A DNA stretch of 64,000 nucleotides from Rhodocyclaceae bacterium (GTDB lineage Bacteria > Pseudomonadota > Gammaproteobacteria > Burkholderiales > Rhodocyclaceae), in assembly GCA_016718525.1 (NCBI GenBank), contig JADKDD010000002.1:620001-684000 (forward strand), read 5' to 3'. How positions within the stretch are numbered: the stretch's first letter is position 1; every line of letters begins with the position of its first letter. The position numbers and the translations under genes are program-made. This document shows positions 41,936 through 50,147 of the stretch, piece by piece. A model generated the notes under the pieces. That model saw only the letters and a program-made list of their open reading frames with translations. It did not search any database and was not told the DNA's origin.

Positions 41936-43540
41936 ATGAAACGAAGCTTGAGAAATCTGGGCCTTGCTGCGTTGCTGCTTGTCGGTGCATTTGCATCAGC
42001 GCAGGCCGCCGACAAAAAGCCCAACATCGTCGTCATCATGGGCGACGACATCGGTTGGTCCAATATCGGCGCCTACAACCAGGGCATGATGGCTACCCGG
42101 ACGCCGAACCTCGACAAGCTGGCGGCCGAGGGCATGCGTTTCACCGATTACTACGCTGAAGCCAGCTGCACGGCTGGTCGAGCAGCTTTCGTTACCGGCC
42201 AGTTGCCTATCCGTACCGGCATGACGACGGTCGGTCAGGCTGGCGCACCCACCGGCATGCCGGCACAGGCAATGACCATCGCCACGGCCCTCAAGGAGCA
42301 GGGCTACGCGACCGGCCAGTTCGGCAAGAACCACCTCGGCGACAAGAACGAGTTCCTGCCCACCGTCCATGGTTTTGACGAATTCTTCGGCTACCTCTAT
42401 CACCTCGACGCGATGGAAGACCCGGCACACCCGAATTACCCGCAGGAGCTGCTGAACCGGGTCGGGCCGCGCAACATGGTGCACAGCTGGGCTACCGCCA
42501 CGGACGACGCGACAGTCGATCCACGCTGGGGCAAGGTCGGCAAGCAGAAGATCGTGGATGCCGGCACGCTCTACCCGAAACGCATGGAAACCGTGGATGA
42601 CGAGATTCGCGATCTCGCGCTCAAGTTCGTCGAAAAAGCCAAGGCCGATAACAAGCCTTTCTTCCTTTGGCTGAACCCGACGCGCATGCACATCGTCACC
42701 CACCTGTCGCCGAAGTACGAGGCGTTGCGCAACTCGAAAAACGGCTGGTCCATCCAGGAAGCCGGCATGGCGCAACTGGACGACGATATTGGCATCGTGA
42801 TGCAGAAGCTCAAGGACATGGGTGTAGATGACAACACGATTGTCGTCTTCACCACCGATAACGGTACCGAGACCTTCACCTGGCCGGATGGCGGCACCAC
42901 GCCGTTCAAGGGGCAGAAAGGCACCGGCTACGAAGGCGGCTTCCGCGCTCCGGCGATTCTCCGCTGGCCGGGCAAGGTGCCTGCAGGCAAGGTCGAGAAT
43001 GGCGTTATGTCCGGCCTTGACTGGTTCCCGACCCTGGTGGCTGCCGCCGGCAACCCGAACATCAAGGACGAGTTGCTGAAGGGCAAGACGGTGGGTGGCA
43101 AGACCTACAAGAACCACCTCGACAGCTACAACCAGATGCCCATGATCACCGGCAAGGGGCCGTCAAACCGCAATGAGGTTTACTACTTCACGGAAAGCAA
43201 CCTCGCCGCGGTCCGGATCGGCGACTACAAGTATCAATTCATCGATCAGCCCCAGGGCTGGCTCGGCGCCAAGAATCATATTGACGTACCGACGCTGATC
43301 AACCTGCGTCTGGATCCCTACGAGCGCATGGCCTGGCCGGAGAATGGAACGCTCAATGGTTCGCAGAACTATTTCTCGTGGTTCCAATATGAATTCTGGC
43401 GCTTCGTGTTCGTTCAGGAAGAAGTTGCCAAACTGGCCATGTCAGCCATCGAGTATCCGCCGATGCAGAAGGGCGCAAGCTTTAATCTCGATGCCGTAAA
43501 GGCAAGGATCGCTGCTGCAGCGGCCGCGCAAGGCAAGTAA
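41936..43540 (+). CDS. Periplasmic arylsulfatase (formylglycine-dependent)
   Basis: 534 residues with signal peptide (LAALLLVGAFASAQA). Type I sulfatase of the alkaline-phosphatase fold: PNIVVIMGDDIGWSNIG gives the metal-binding Asp pair, and the modification site is C78-T-A-G-R82, the C-x-(P/A)-x-R motif converted to formylglycine. GKNHLGDKNEF and FTTDNGTETFTWPDGG carry further active-site residues. The formylglycine-generating enzyme is not in the window. The gene has higher third-position G/C than its surroundings and is followed by a strong terminator. Controlled by the divergent LysR gene (inference). Confidence 0.94.
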   Translation: MKRSLRNLGLAALLLVGAFASAQAADKKPNIVVIMGDDIGWSNIGAYNQGMMATRTPNLDKLAAEGMRFTDYYAEASCTAGRAAFVTGQLPIRTGMTTVGQAGAPTGMPAQAMTIATALKEQGYATGQFGKNHLGDKNEFLPTVHGFDEFFGYLYHLDAMEDPAHPNYPQELLNRVGPRNMVHSWATATDDATVDPRWGKVGKQKIVDAGTLYPKRMETVDDEIRDLALKFVEKAKADNKPFFLWLNPTRMHIVTHLSPKYEALRNSKNGWSIQEAGMAQLDDDIGIVMQKLKDMGVDDNTIVVFTTDNGTETFTWPDGGTTPFKGQKGTGYEGGFRAPAILRWPGKVPAGKVENGVMSGLDWFPTLVAAAGNPNIKDELLKGKTVGGKTYKNHLDSYNQMPMITGKGPSNRNEVYYFTESNLAAVRIGDYKYQFIDQPQGWLGAKNHIDVPTLINLRLDPYERMAWPENGTLNGSQNYFSWFQYEFWRFVFVQEEVAKLAMSAIEYPPMQKGASFNLDAVKARIAAAAAAQGK

Positions 43541-43565
43541 CTGGAAGAAAATTTAGTTAGTGGAG

Positions 43566-43597
43566 AAAGGGCGGCCCTTGCAGGTCGCCCTTTTTTT
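43566..43597 (+). terminator. Rho-independent terminator after arylsulfatase
   Basis: AAAGGGCG and CGCCCTTT pair (8 bp) around a 12-nt loop, followed by seven T residues, 25 nt after the sulfatase stop. Confidence 0.85.
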
Positions 43598-43680
43598 GCG
43601 ATTGCAGAAATACGAAATCCCGCAAGCGCTTCACCAGAATGACCGGTCGATGCTCAGACCCTTGGCAAAACCACCAATTA

Positions 43681-43708
43681 ACGGCGTGTCGTGAGCACCA
43701 ACTCACCT
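43681..43708 (+). repeat. Dispersed CACCAA-loop hairpin repeat, copy e (compensated stem)
   Basis: ACGGCGTGTC then GTGAGCACCAACTCACC. The stem is GTGAG/CTCAC instead of GCCAG/CTGGC, so two base pairs changed on both sides while the loop stayed CACCAA. Intergenic, 60 nt before the PpiC-type gene. Confidence 0.75.
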
Positions 43709-43768
43709 GTCTCACCCGCTAAAATTGCGAGTTCGGGGTTGCTCCAACCCACAATCTAGGATGAATAA

Positions 43769-44644
43769 ATGAAACTGAATAAACGCGCTTTGATCATTGC
43801 CGGGGCAGTCTCTGTGCTCGCACTTGCGGCCTGTGATGCAACCAAGGAAGCCAGTCAGGCAGCCAAGAATCCGGCAGCGGCAACCGTTAACGGAAAGGCG
43901 ATCAGCCAGCGCACGGTCGACATGATTGTTGCGCAGGGGGCCGCTTCCGGCCGACCGGATACACCGGAAGCGCGTAAGAGCATCATCGAACAACTGGCGC
44001 TGCAAATGGTGGTTGCTGATGAAGCGATCAAGAAGGGTTTGGACAAATCACCCGAAGTTGCCGAGCAAATCGATGCAGTCAGACAAACCGTGCTGGCCAA
44101 CGCCTATGTGCAGGACTTCGTCAAAAACACGCCGATCAGTGACGAGATGGTGAAAGCCGAGTATGAACGCATCAAGACGATGATCAGCGGCACGGAATAC
44201 AAGGCCCGCCATATCCTGGTCGAGAAGGAATCTGAGGCCAAGGAGATCATCGCCAAGCTCAAGACTGATCCGGCTGCATTTGAGAAGCTGGCAATGCAAA
44301 AATCAACTGATACCTCATCCAAAGTTCGCGGCGGCGATTTGGGCTGGTTTGATTTGCGTGGCATGGTGCCCGAATTCGGCGCGGCGGTCAGCAAGATGGA
44401 AAAGGGCAAGTTCACGCTGGAGCCGGTCAAGACGCAATTTGGATATCACGTCATCTGGCTGGATGACTCGCGGCCAATCCAAGCCCCGCCGCTAGAAAGT
44501 GTGAAGCCTCAACTCACCGAGCAACTCCAGCAAAAAAACGTGAAGACTGCGCTGGATGAACTGAAGGCAAAAGCCAAGATTGAAATCGTCAGCGCGGTTG
44601 CACAACCAGCGCCGGCGACACCCACCGCGCCAGCATCCAAGTAG
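43769..44644 (+). CDS. PpiC-type peptidyl-prolyl isomerase lipoprotein
   Basis: 291 residues with lipobox VLALAACDAT. The SurA-like N-terminal helical part contains ATVNGKAISQRTVDMIV and IIEQLALQMVVADEAIKKGL. The parvulin domain (about 150-245) has EYKARHILVEKESEAKEII, RGGDLGWFDLRGMVPEFGAAVSKMEKG and KTQFGYHVIWLDD, covering the usual His, Asp/Trp-Phe and Met-Phe positions. It helps fold exported proteins in the periplasm or on the membrane. It ends in an Ala/Pro-rich tail. A strong hairpin follows its stop. Confidence 0.92.
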   Translation: MKLNKRALIIAGAVSVLALAACDATKEASQAAKNPAAATVNGKAISQRTVDMIVAQGAASGRPDTPEARKSIIEQLALQMVVADEAIKKGLDKSPEVAEQIDAVRQTVLANAYVQDFVKNTPISDEMVKAEYERIKTMISGTEYKARHILVEKESEAKEIIAKLKTDPAAFEKLAMQKSTDTSSKVRGGDLGWFDLRGMVPEFGAAVSKMEKGKFTLEPVKTQFGYHVIWLDDSRPIQAPPLESVKPQLTEQLQQKNVKTALDELKAKAKIEIVSAVAQPAPATPTAPASK

Positions 44645-44650
44645 GTTATT

Positions 44651-44685
44651 AGTGGTGTCAGGGGCAGACAGCCCCTGACACCACT
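44651..44685. terminator. 15-bp perfect hairpin between convergent genes
   Basis: AGTGGTGTCAGGGGC and its exact complement flank the loop AGACA. There is no U-run on either side. It lies 6 nt after the PpiC stop and 67 nt before the convergent DUF3616 stop. It may protect or terminate transcripts in both directions, or be a REP-like element. Confidence 0.55.
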
Positions 44686-44751
44686 GCCACTGAGTCACGC
44701 GGCATACCAAGCCAGCGAGCATCACCCTCTGTCTTCAGCGCACGTCGGGAT

Positions 44752-45717
44752 TCAAGGCTTAATAATCAGGCTGCGAAATTTGTGTTGGGCTTGCGGCAGC
44801 TTCTTGCACTCAATGCCGTTAACACGGATTCCGCCGTCATCGCTGAGCAATTGCACGTCGTTGCCGGAGCCAGTTGCAAACAGCGCCTCAGGCCGCAAGT
44901 CTTTAAGTGCAGCGTCCAGCAAAATGGCGCCGTGACCGGCAATTCCAGACCACTTGAATAAGGCGAAGCTTCCGCTATCGGTGATAGGGCCGGCAACGAT
45001 CAGGTAGCCGCCATCCACCTGTGTGATGCTGCGGATTCCGCGTTGGCCCAAATCGAGTTCAATTGGCGCGCCGAACTTTGCTGCCTTGCCAGCGATCAAC
45101 TCGGCCGGATTTTCCAGAGGAACGATCAGTGCCCGCCGATGCGGCAAAGGGTTACGAAAACCGATCAGCAGCGTGCCCTCAGGCGTTGCCGCAAGCCCTT
45201 CGATATTGAGACCGCCTTCTGCCTCGGCAGGCAGTCGCGCCGCATCTTCAAGTTTGTAGTGTTTGAGTGCGCGCACCTTCCCCATGTCGCGCAGCAATTT
45301 CGTGTAGGGTTCTCCGACAGGCTTGAGCGAGGGTGGTTTGCCGGGCACGATATCGGTGGCAAAGAAGCGATGCCGGCTGTGCTGAGTTTTGCCCTTGCTG
45401 TTGCTGCCGTGTGAGGTGACCCAGTAGATTCGCCCCCCAATCGCTGCTGCGCCCTCAATGTCAGACTCTTCGTCTGCTTTGGTGCCAAGAAAACGAGTAA
45501 GGTCAATCGAACCAACGGCAGCGCTTTGGCCGCGTCGGTAGACCAACAAGGTATCCATTTCATCGGTACCGACTACGAAGTGTTCGGCATCCAGTGCAGC
45601 TACGGCAGAGGCGTCGCAAGGGCCTTGATAAACCACAATCTGCGGCTCAACCGCGTCGGCTGTAAGTGTGGCAAGGCTCAGCGCCACCGTAGCTAATCCG
45701 GCCAATCGAGTCATCAT
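44752..45717 (-). CDS. DUF3616-family secreted protein
   Basis: 321 residues with signal peptide (TVALSLATLTADA). DUF3616 landmarks: DESDIEGAAAIGGRIYWVTSHGSNSKGK, GGLNIEGLAATPEGTLLIGFRNPLPHRRALIVPLENP, ITQVDGGYLIVAGPI, and LRPEALFATGSGNDVQLLSDDGG. The pattern predicts a beta-propeller with acidic (possibly metal) sites. Role unknown. Monocistronic, convergent with the PpiC gene. Confidence 0.82.
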   Translation of the reverse strand: MMTRLAGLATVALSLATLTADAVEPQIVVYQGPCDASAVAALDAEHFVVGTDEMDTLLVYRRGQSAAVGSIDLTRFLGTKADEESDIEGAAAIGGRIYWVTSHGSNSKGKTQHSRHRFFATDIVPGKPPSLKPVGEPYTKLLRDMGKVRALKHYKLEDAARLPAEAEGGLNIEGLAATPEGTLLIGFRNPLPHRRALIVPLENPAELIAGKAAKFGAPIELDLGQRGIRSITQVDGGYLIVAGPITDSGSFALFKWSGIAGHGAILLDAALKDLRPEALFATGSGNDVQLLSDDGGIRVNGIECKKLPQAQHKFRSLIIKP

Positions 45718-45790
45718 TCGTGTTGCGTTGTCGTCAGCCTGATTGGCTATGGCGCTTACATCAATTTTCGTGGCGTTTCAGCACAACCGT

Positions 45791-46141
45791 TTAAGTTGTC
45801 CTGGTCGCCTTGGCCTTCACCACCCGGGGCTTAGCCGGAGCTTTGGCAATCACTTTGGTGGCGGCTTTGGGAGTTGGCTTGGCCGTGGCACTCGGCTTCG
45901 GTGCAACCGCTTTAGGGGCCGCCTTCGGTGCCGCTTTAGGGGCTGTCTTGGGGACTGCCTTGACTGCCACTTTTTTGGTTCTGGATTTCTCCGGAACCTG
46001 TTTGCTAGCCAGCCTTGTTGCAGCTTTCTTTCGAGACTTTTCGACCAGCCCCTCCAACTTCTTCTGCAGCTTCTCAATCTTCACGGCAGCCTTGTTGGCA
46101 ACTTTTTCAATCTTGGCTTTAACGTTTTCAACGGTAGTCAT
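45791..46141 (-). CDS. Histone H1-like Lys/Ala/Pro-rich protein
   Basis: 116 residues, very basic. The N-terminal third is helical and coiled-coil-like (VKAKIEKVANKAAVKIEKLQKKLEGLVEK), followed by low-complexity repeats of the PKAAPKA type. Such tails resemble bacterial histone H1-like and AlgP proteins that bind DNA or polyphosphate. The plus-strand frame here is the mirror of the repeat and is not a gene. The N-terminal coiled coil could also resemble phasin-like helices. Nucleoid binding is an inference from composition. Confidence 0.7.
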   Translation of the reverse strand: MTTVENVKAKIEKVANKAAVKIEKLQKKLEGLVEKSRKKAATRLASKQVPEKSRTKKVAVKAVPKTAPKAAPKAAPKAVAPKPSATAKPTPKAATKVIAKAPAKPRVVKAKATRTT

Positions 46142-46404
46142 GGTCGATCCTAGGTAGTGGATAACGATTGGGTAAAAAGCGTCAGGTGTTATAAGGCTAC
46201 ATCATGACCTAAAACGACGAGTTAATGTGGCTCAAACTAACGACAGCTATTGGCCCGTCGCTGCGCTCGATTCCTTGTTCATCGCCGCTTGGCAAACCGA
46301 CTGTTTTGGTTATGCAAGAAGACGGCGCAGCATCGTCGATTGACGCAGTCTTGAATGATAGTTCTCCGCTTGACAAGCAGGTGGATTAAGCAGACAAGTG
46401 TTCC

Positions 46405-46854
46405 ATGAGATATTGGATGAAAGTTTTGCTCTTGGCGACTACTGTGATCATCGTTTTAGGCACAGGGATAGCCGTACTTTCCGGATTGATCGGGGAGACG
46501 TCACGCGGTAAAACGCTGGCGCAAGCATTCGGAATTCCGCGACCGGCCGTCATTGCACATCGCGGCGCGTCCTATCTGGCCCCGGAGGAAACCCGGCCGG
46601 CGTTTTTAATGGCCCGGGAGCTTGGCGCCGACTATCTTGAGTTCGACATCCAGCGCACAAAAGACGGCGTACTGATTGCCTTGCACGACGATGATCTCTC
46701 GCGCACCACCAATGTTGCCGAGATTTTCCCCGGCCGGGAGAAAGACACAATTGATACCTTTAGCTTTGCGGAATTGGCAGTGATGCGGTCCGGATTGGAA
46801 AAGTGCACTACTGGCTTTCACCAAGGCTGCATGAAACTGATGTTCCCTGCATGA
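46405..46854 (+). pseudogene. Truncated glycerophosphodiester phosphodiesterase gene
   Basis: 149 codons: one N-terminal transmembrane helix, then the start of a GDPD barrel with H52-R53-G-A in AVIAHRGASYLAPEETRPAF, E79/D81 in YLEFDIQRTKDG and H94-D-D in ALHDDDLSRTTN. Homology stops near residue 130 (FSFAELAVMRSG). The remaining 19 codons are unrelated and lack the second half of the barrel, so the enzyme cannot be complete. A terminator hairpin starts 4 nt after the stop. No continuation in another frame was seen downstream, so a deletion or rearrangement is more likely than a simple frameshift. Confidence 0.75.
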
Positions 46855-47335
46855 CCACAGGACAAGATGTCCTGTTTTTGGCTCCGACTCGGCCAACTTA
46901 TTCCGCTCCCCGGACAACATCTGTCTGCTGTCGCACATAAATAAGGTTCCAAGGCAATCGACCCGCAGATTCGTGCCGGAGACGCTGCAGCCCGGGCTGA
47001 CCTGGTCATCAGATCCAATATCACTATCCTGTTTTTGGCTGCTTTCAACATGAGATTTCTTAACAGTATCGAAGGCTCCGTCATCGTTGTATCAACCGCT
47101 ATTTGTGTGTGCTGGCATACATACAAGCCAGCTAGCGCGGCTTAGGCTGAATTCCTATCGGACAAATCCTTTTGCCTCGCCATCCCACTGTCTGCCCATG
47201 GCGATTCAATGATTCCTGACAGGTCAAATACGTTGATGAGTTCGACTCAGGTAGCAGTTACCCGTTTGCACAAGCAGGAATGAAAAAGTTTCCGGCACCA
47301 GCACAGCCGCATTGTCCCGAACAGAGTGTCACAAC
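46855..47335. other. Non-coding stretch after the broken GDPD gene
   Basis: About 480 nt without a supportable gene. It has a terminator at its start and the 13-mer CCTGTTTTTGGCT twice (near 46871 and 47028), which may be a trace of the rearrangement that removed the end of the GDPD gene. The promoter of the REC-MgtE gene must lie here but no box stands out. Confidence 0.45.
46858..46879 (+). terminator. Rho-independent terminator after the broken GDPD gene
   Basis: CAGGACA-AGA-TGTCCTG (7-bp stem) followed by five T residues. Confidence 0.75.
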
Positions 47336-48487
47336 GTGAACAGCACATTCAAGACGATTTCGGAATCCGACATTCTTGGCGCCAGTATTCTGATTGTGGA
47401 CGATCAGGAATCGAACATTCGGCTGCTTGGTCACATGTTGCGTAATGCCGGTTACACATCGATTACCACCACGACCAAGCCGCGAGAAGTTTTTGCGCTA
47501 CACCTGCAACATCGGTTTGACTTGATTCTGCTGGATATCCAGATGGACGGAATGGATGGGTTTCAGGTGATGGACGGGCTTAAAAAAATCGAAAAGGACG
47601 ATTACCTCCCAGTGATTGTCATCACTTCACAGCCCGAATACAGGCTGCGTGCGTTACATCTCGGCGCCAAGGATTTCATCAGCACACCATTTGAACGTGC
47701 CGAGGTTTTGGCTCGCGCCCATAACATGCTGGAAGTGCGTCTGCTGCACGAGGAATCCAAACGCCAGCGAACGTCACTGGCACAAAAGGTCATTGAGGTC
47801 GAAACCAGCAATCAAGTCATCAGCCGGCAGCGGGACGAGGTCAAACGTCTATATGACGATATCTTGGCCGAGCAACAACGCTCGATGAAATTAAGCTTGC
47901 AGCCCGGCGCCATGGTCGGCGTGGAAAACGAGGAACGCCTTGCAACCGGTTGGTATCGGAGCCTGAGGTTGCGCCACCCCTGGCTACAACTCAATCTACT
48001 CACGGCCTTCGTCGCCGCTGCCGTGGTAGGCATGTTCCAGGGTACCATCGACCGGATGCTGATTCTGACCATGTTCCTCCCGGTACTGGCCGGCCAATCA
48101 GGCAACACCGGTAGTCAGGCACTGGCCATTACCTTGCGTGGAATGGCCCTGGGCGATTTGCAATCGGGCAAGGAAACCGCGCTGATAAGGAAGGAAGCGT
48201 TGCTGGGTTTGCTCAACGGTGGTCTGGTCGGGATGGTGGCGGCCGCAGGCATGTATTTTGTTGCCAGTTCCCAGCACTTGTCCGGCACGCTGATGCTAAG
48301 CCTCATCGTGTTATTGGCCATGATTGGCAGTTGCATCATCAGCGGTATTTGCGGTGCCTTCGTGCCATTGTTGCTGAAGCGACTCGGTGCCGATCCGGTG
48401 ACCGCGTCCAGTATTTTTCTGACCACCGCCACAGACGTGGTGAGCATGGGAATGTTGCTCGGACTGGCAGCGATTCTGGTGAAGTAG
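47336..48487 (+). CDS. Receiver domain fused to MgtE-type magnesium channel domain
   Basis: 383 residues from the GTG at 47336; a TTG at 47312 adds eight residues. Residues 15-135 are a response-regulator receiver: acidic pair D22-D23 in LIVDDQESN, phospho-acceptor D67 in LILLDIQMDGMDG and T97 in VIVITSQP. The conserved Lys before Pro-Phe is Thr117 (ISTPF). A helical linker (136-190) follows. Residues 210-383 form the five-helix MgtE channel domain: RHPWLQLNLLTAFVAAAVVG, FLPVLAGQSGNTGSQALAITLRGMALGD, and SSIFLTTATDVVSMGMLLGLA, with D367 at the pore Asp position. The usual cytoplasmic MgtE N and CBS Mg2+-sensing domains are absent, so the receiver may gate ion flow. No histidine kinase gene is adjacent. 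Confidence 0.88.
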   Translation: MNSTFKTISESDILGASILIVDDQESNIRLLGHMLRNAGYTSITTTTKPREVFALHLQHRFDLILLDIQMDGMDGFQVMDGLKKIEKDDYLPVIVITSQPEYRLRALHLGAKDFISTPFERAEVLARAHNMLEVRLLHEESKRQRTSLAQKVIEVETSNQVISRQRDEVKRLYDDILAEQQRSMKLSLQPGAMVGVENEERLATGWYRSLRLRHPWLQLNLLTAFVAAAVVGMFQGTIDRMLILTMFLPVLAGQSGNTGSQALAITLRGMALGDLQSGKETALIRKEALLGLLNGGLVGMVAAAGMYFVASSQHLSGTLMLSLIVLLAMIGSCIISGICGAFVPLLLKRLGADPVTASSIFLTTATDVVSMGMLLGLAAILVK

Positions 48488-48797
48488 ACGTGACAAACTT
48501 CGAATGCCTGAAGCTGCTGACCTTGTCAAACAGTAGTCAGCCAAAACTGCCTTATAGGGAAGCGGTGCATCGGAAATTTGCGACTTCAGCGCCGGACTGC
48601 TCACAACCACAAATTATCAGGGTTGGCTATTCGCGGCTGACGCCGGTGTACGGCCCGCACGAATAAGGGTTTCTATAAACTGTCATGGCATGGCCCAGGA
48701 AGTAAGCTCGCGGACGCTTCATGCTAGACCTATCTTGACGATTTTTAATGCATTGTTGTTACTCGTCTTGTTGAAACCAAATGGCTAGAATAAAAAA
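48488..48797. other. Intergenic region, no gene seen
   Basis: About 310 nt between the REC-MgtE gene and the propeller gene. TTGACG lies near 48735 but no matching -10 box at the right distance. No repeat or terminator stands out. Confidence 0.4.
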
Positions 48798-50090
48798 ATG
48801 AACAATCTCAGTTGCCGTCTCTCGGTCGGCCTTTTTGTGCGCAATGCTCTTGGTTTTGTCTTCTGCAGTTTCGCTGGTATTGCGGTAGCGTCAGGATCAG
48901 CATCAACGGCAAGCTCTGCCGCAAATCCACAACGCCAACTGCTCGCGGCCCTGACCGATTTAGCAACCAAACAACCGCGCCATGTCGGTGCGGCTTATGT
49001 TGCTGCGCGAACTGCCGCCGCCCTGGGTGATGAACAAACCGCTTTCTATTGGCTGGACAGGCTGGCCGAGATTGGACTGGGTGACGAGATTGATCCGGAC
49101 GATTTCGGTCCGCTGGCATTGACGCCCGGCTTCATTGAGCGCGCGATTCGCTTTGCAGAAAAGGCTCCGCCGATAGGAAGCGCCGCGCAGGTGCTTGAAC
49201 TGCAGTGCGGCAACCTGCTGCCGGAAGGCACTGCCTTTGATAGCAAGCGCGAAGAATTACTGATATCGAGCGGACGACGGCGCACGATTGTTGCCGTCGA
49301 TGCTCGTGGTCGTTGTCGCGATGTTGTTCCCGAAGGAGACGGCACACTGTTTGCTGTTTTGGGCATGTACGCCGACCCGTCGAACGATACACTATGGGTA
49401 GCGAGTGCGGCAGCGCCGTTCATGATCAATGCCACACCGGCCGAAGCTGGCGGATCGATATTGGCACGTATCGACCTTGCCCGTGGCAGAGTCATCGCGT
49501 CTTATCGGCTTGCCGGTTCCGGACTGCTCAACGATTTGAGCCGCGGGAAAGATGGTTCGGTTTACGTCACCGAATCCCGTGGCGGCACCATTTATGTGTT
49601 GCGACCAACGCATAACGAGCTGCAACCGCTGTTCCCGCAAGACACTTTTGAAAGCCCCAACGGCATTCTGGTATTGCCTGACGGAAACCTGCTGGTCGCA
49701 GATTTTGACGGTCTTGCACTCATCCTTGATCCTTCTGCAACCGAACCGCGCGTTCAAAGACTGAATACGCCAGACGATCTTTACCTTGGCGGCATTGATG
49801 GCTTGGCGTGGTCCGAAGGACGCGTGGTTGCCATTCAAAATCTTGTTGGCCGTAGTCGAATCTGGTCACTTTCCATTGACCCAAAAGGTAGCCGTATCAG
49901 CAATGCGCTCGTACTAATGCGCGGACATCCGGATTTTCTGAATCCGACTACTGGTGTTGTCGTCGGACGATCATTCAGGTTTATCGCCGATACCAAGCTG
50001 CAAACTGTCTTGCCGGACGGCACCCTCTCTGCACTTCCCGCTGGGCGAACAGGGCATCGCGTCATCACCTTAATGATCGATTTTCCTTAA
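48798..50090 (+). CDS. Secreted beta-propeller protein with helical N-terminal domain
   Basis: 430 residues. A signal-like N terminus (ALGFVFCSFAGIAVASGSA) is followed by a helical, TPR-like segment (residues about 45-120: AYVAARTAAALGDEQTAFYWLDRLAEIG) and then an SMP-30/NHL-like propeller: LPEGTAFDSKREELLISSG, LNDLSRGKDGSVYVTESRGGTIYVL, SPNGILVLPDGNLLVADFDGLALI and LGGIDGLAWSEGRVVAIQN. Similar modular proteins are annotated as secreted gluconolaconase-like or hypothetical. Function unknown. Convergent with the metal ABC permease gene and separated from it by a long hairpin. Confidence 0.7.
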   Translation: MNNLSCRLSVGLFVRNALGFVFCSFAGIAVASGSASTASSAANPQRQLLAALTDLATKQPRHVGAAYVAARTAAALGDEQTAFYWLDRLAEIGLGDEIDPDDFGPLALTPGFIERAIRFAEKAPPIGSAAQVLELQCGNLLPEGTAFDSKREELLISSGRRRTIVAVDARGRCRDVVPEGDGTLFAVLGMYADPSNDTLWVASAAAPFMINATPAEAGGSILARIDLARGRVIASYRLAGSGLLNDLSRGKDGSVYVTESRGGTIYVLRPTHNELQPLFPQDTFESPNGILVLPDGNLLVADFDGLALILDPSATEPRVQRLNTPDDLYLGGIDGLAWSEGRVVAIQNLVGRSRIWSLSIDPKGSRISNALVLMRGHPDFLNPTTGVVVGRSFRFIADTKLQTVLPDGTLSALPAGRTGHRVITLMIDFP

Positions 50091-50096
50091 TCGAAT

Positions 50097-50147
50097 GAAG
50101 TGATTTGAGCACGTCGAAATGGTGCACCGGCGTGCTCAAATCACTTC
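50097..50147. terminator. 17-bp perfect inverted repeat, bidirectional terminator candidate
   Basis: GAAGTGATTTGAGCACG (50097-50113) and its exact complement (50131-50147) with a 17-nt loop. It lies between convergent genes; the right arm includes the TGA stop of the permease gene. U-runs are short, so it may act mainly as a transcript-end stabiliser. Confidence 0.65.

Noticed and set aside
41996..43117. 373-codon minus-strand frame opposite the arylsulfatase gene
   Set aside because: Results from the high third-position G/C of the sulfatase; the translation has no recognisable motif.
45840..46000. CRISPR-like or satellite repeat suggested by periodic sequence
   Set aside because: The periodicity is the codon repeat of PKAAPKA in the histone-like gene; there are no spacers and the unit length varies.
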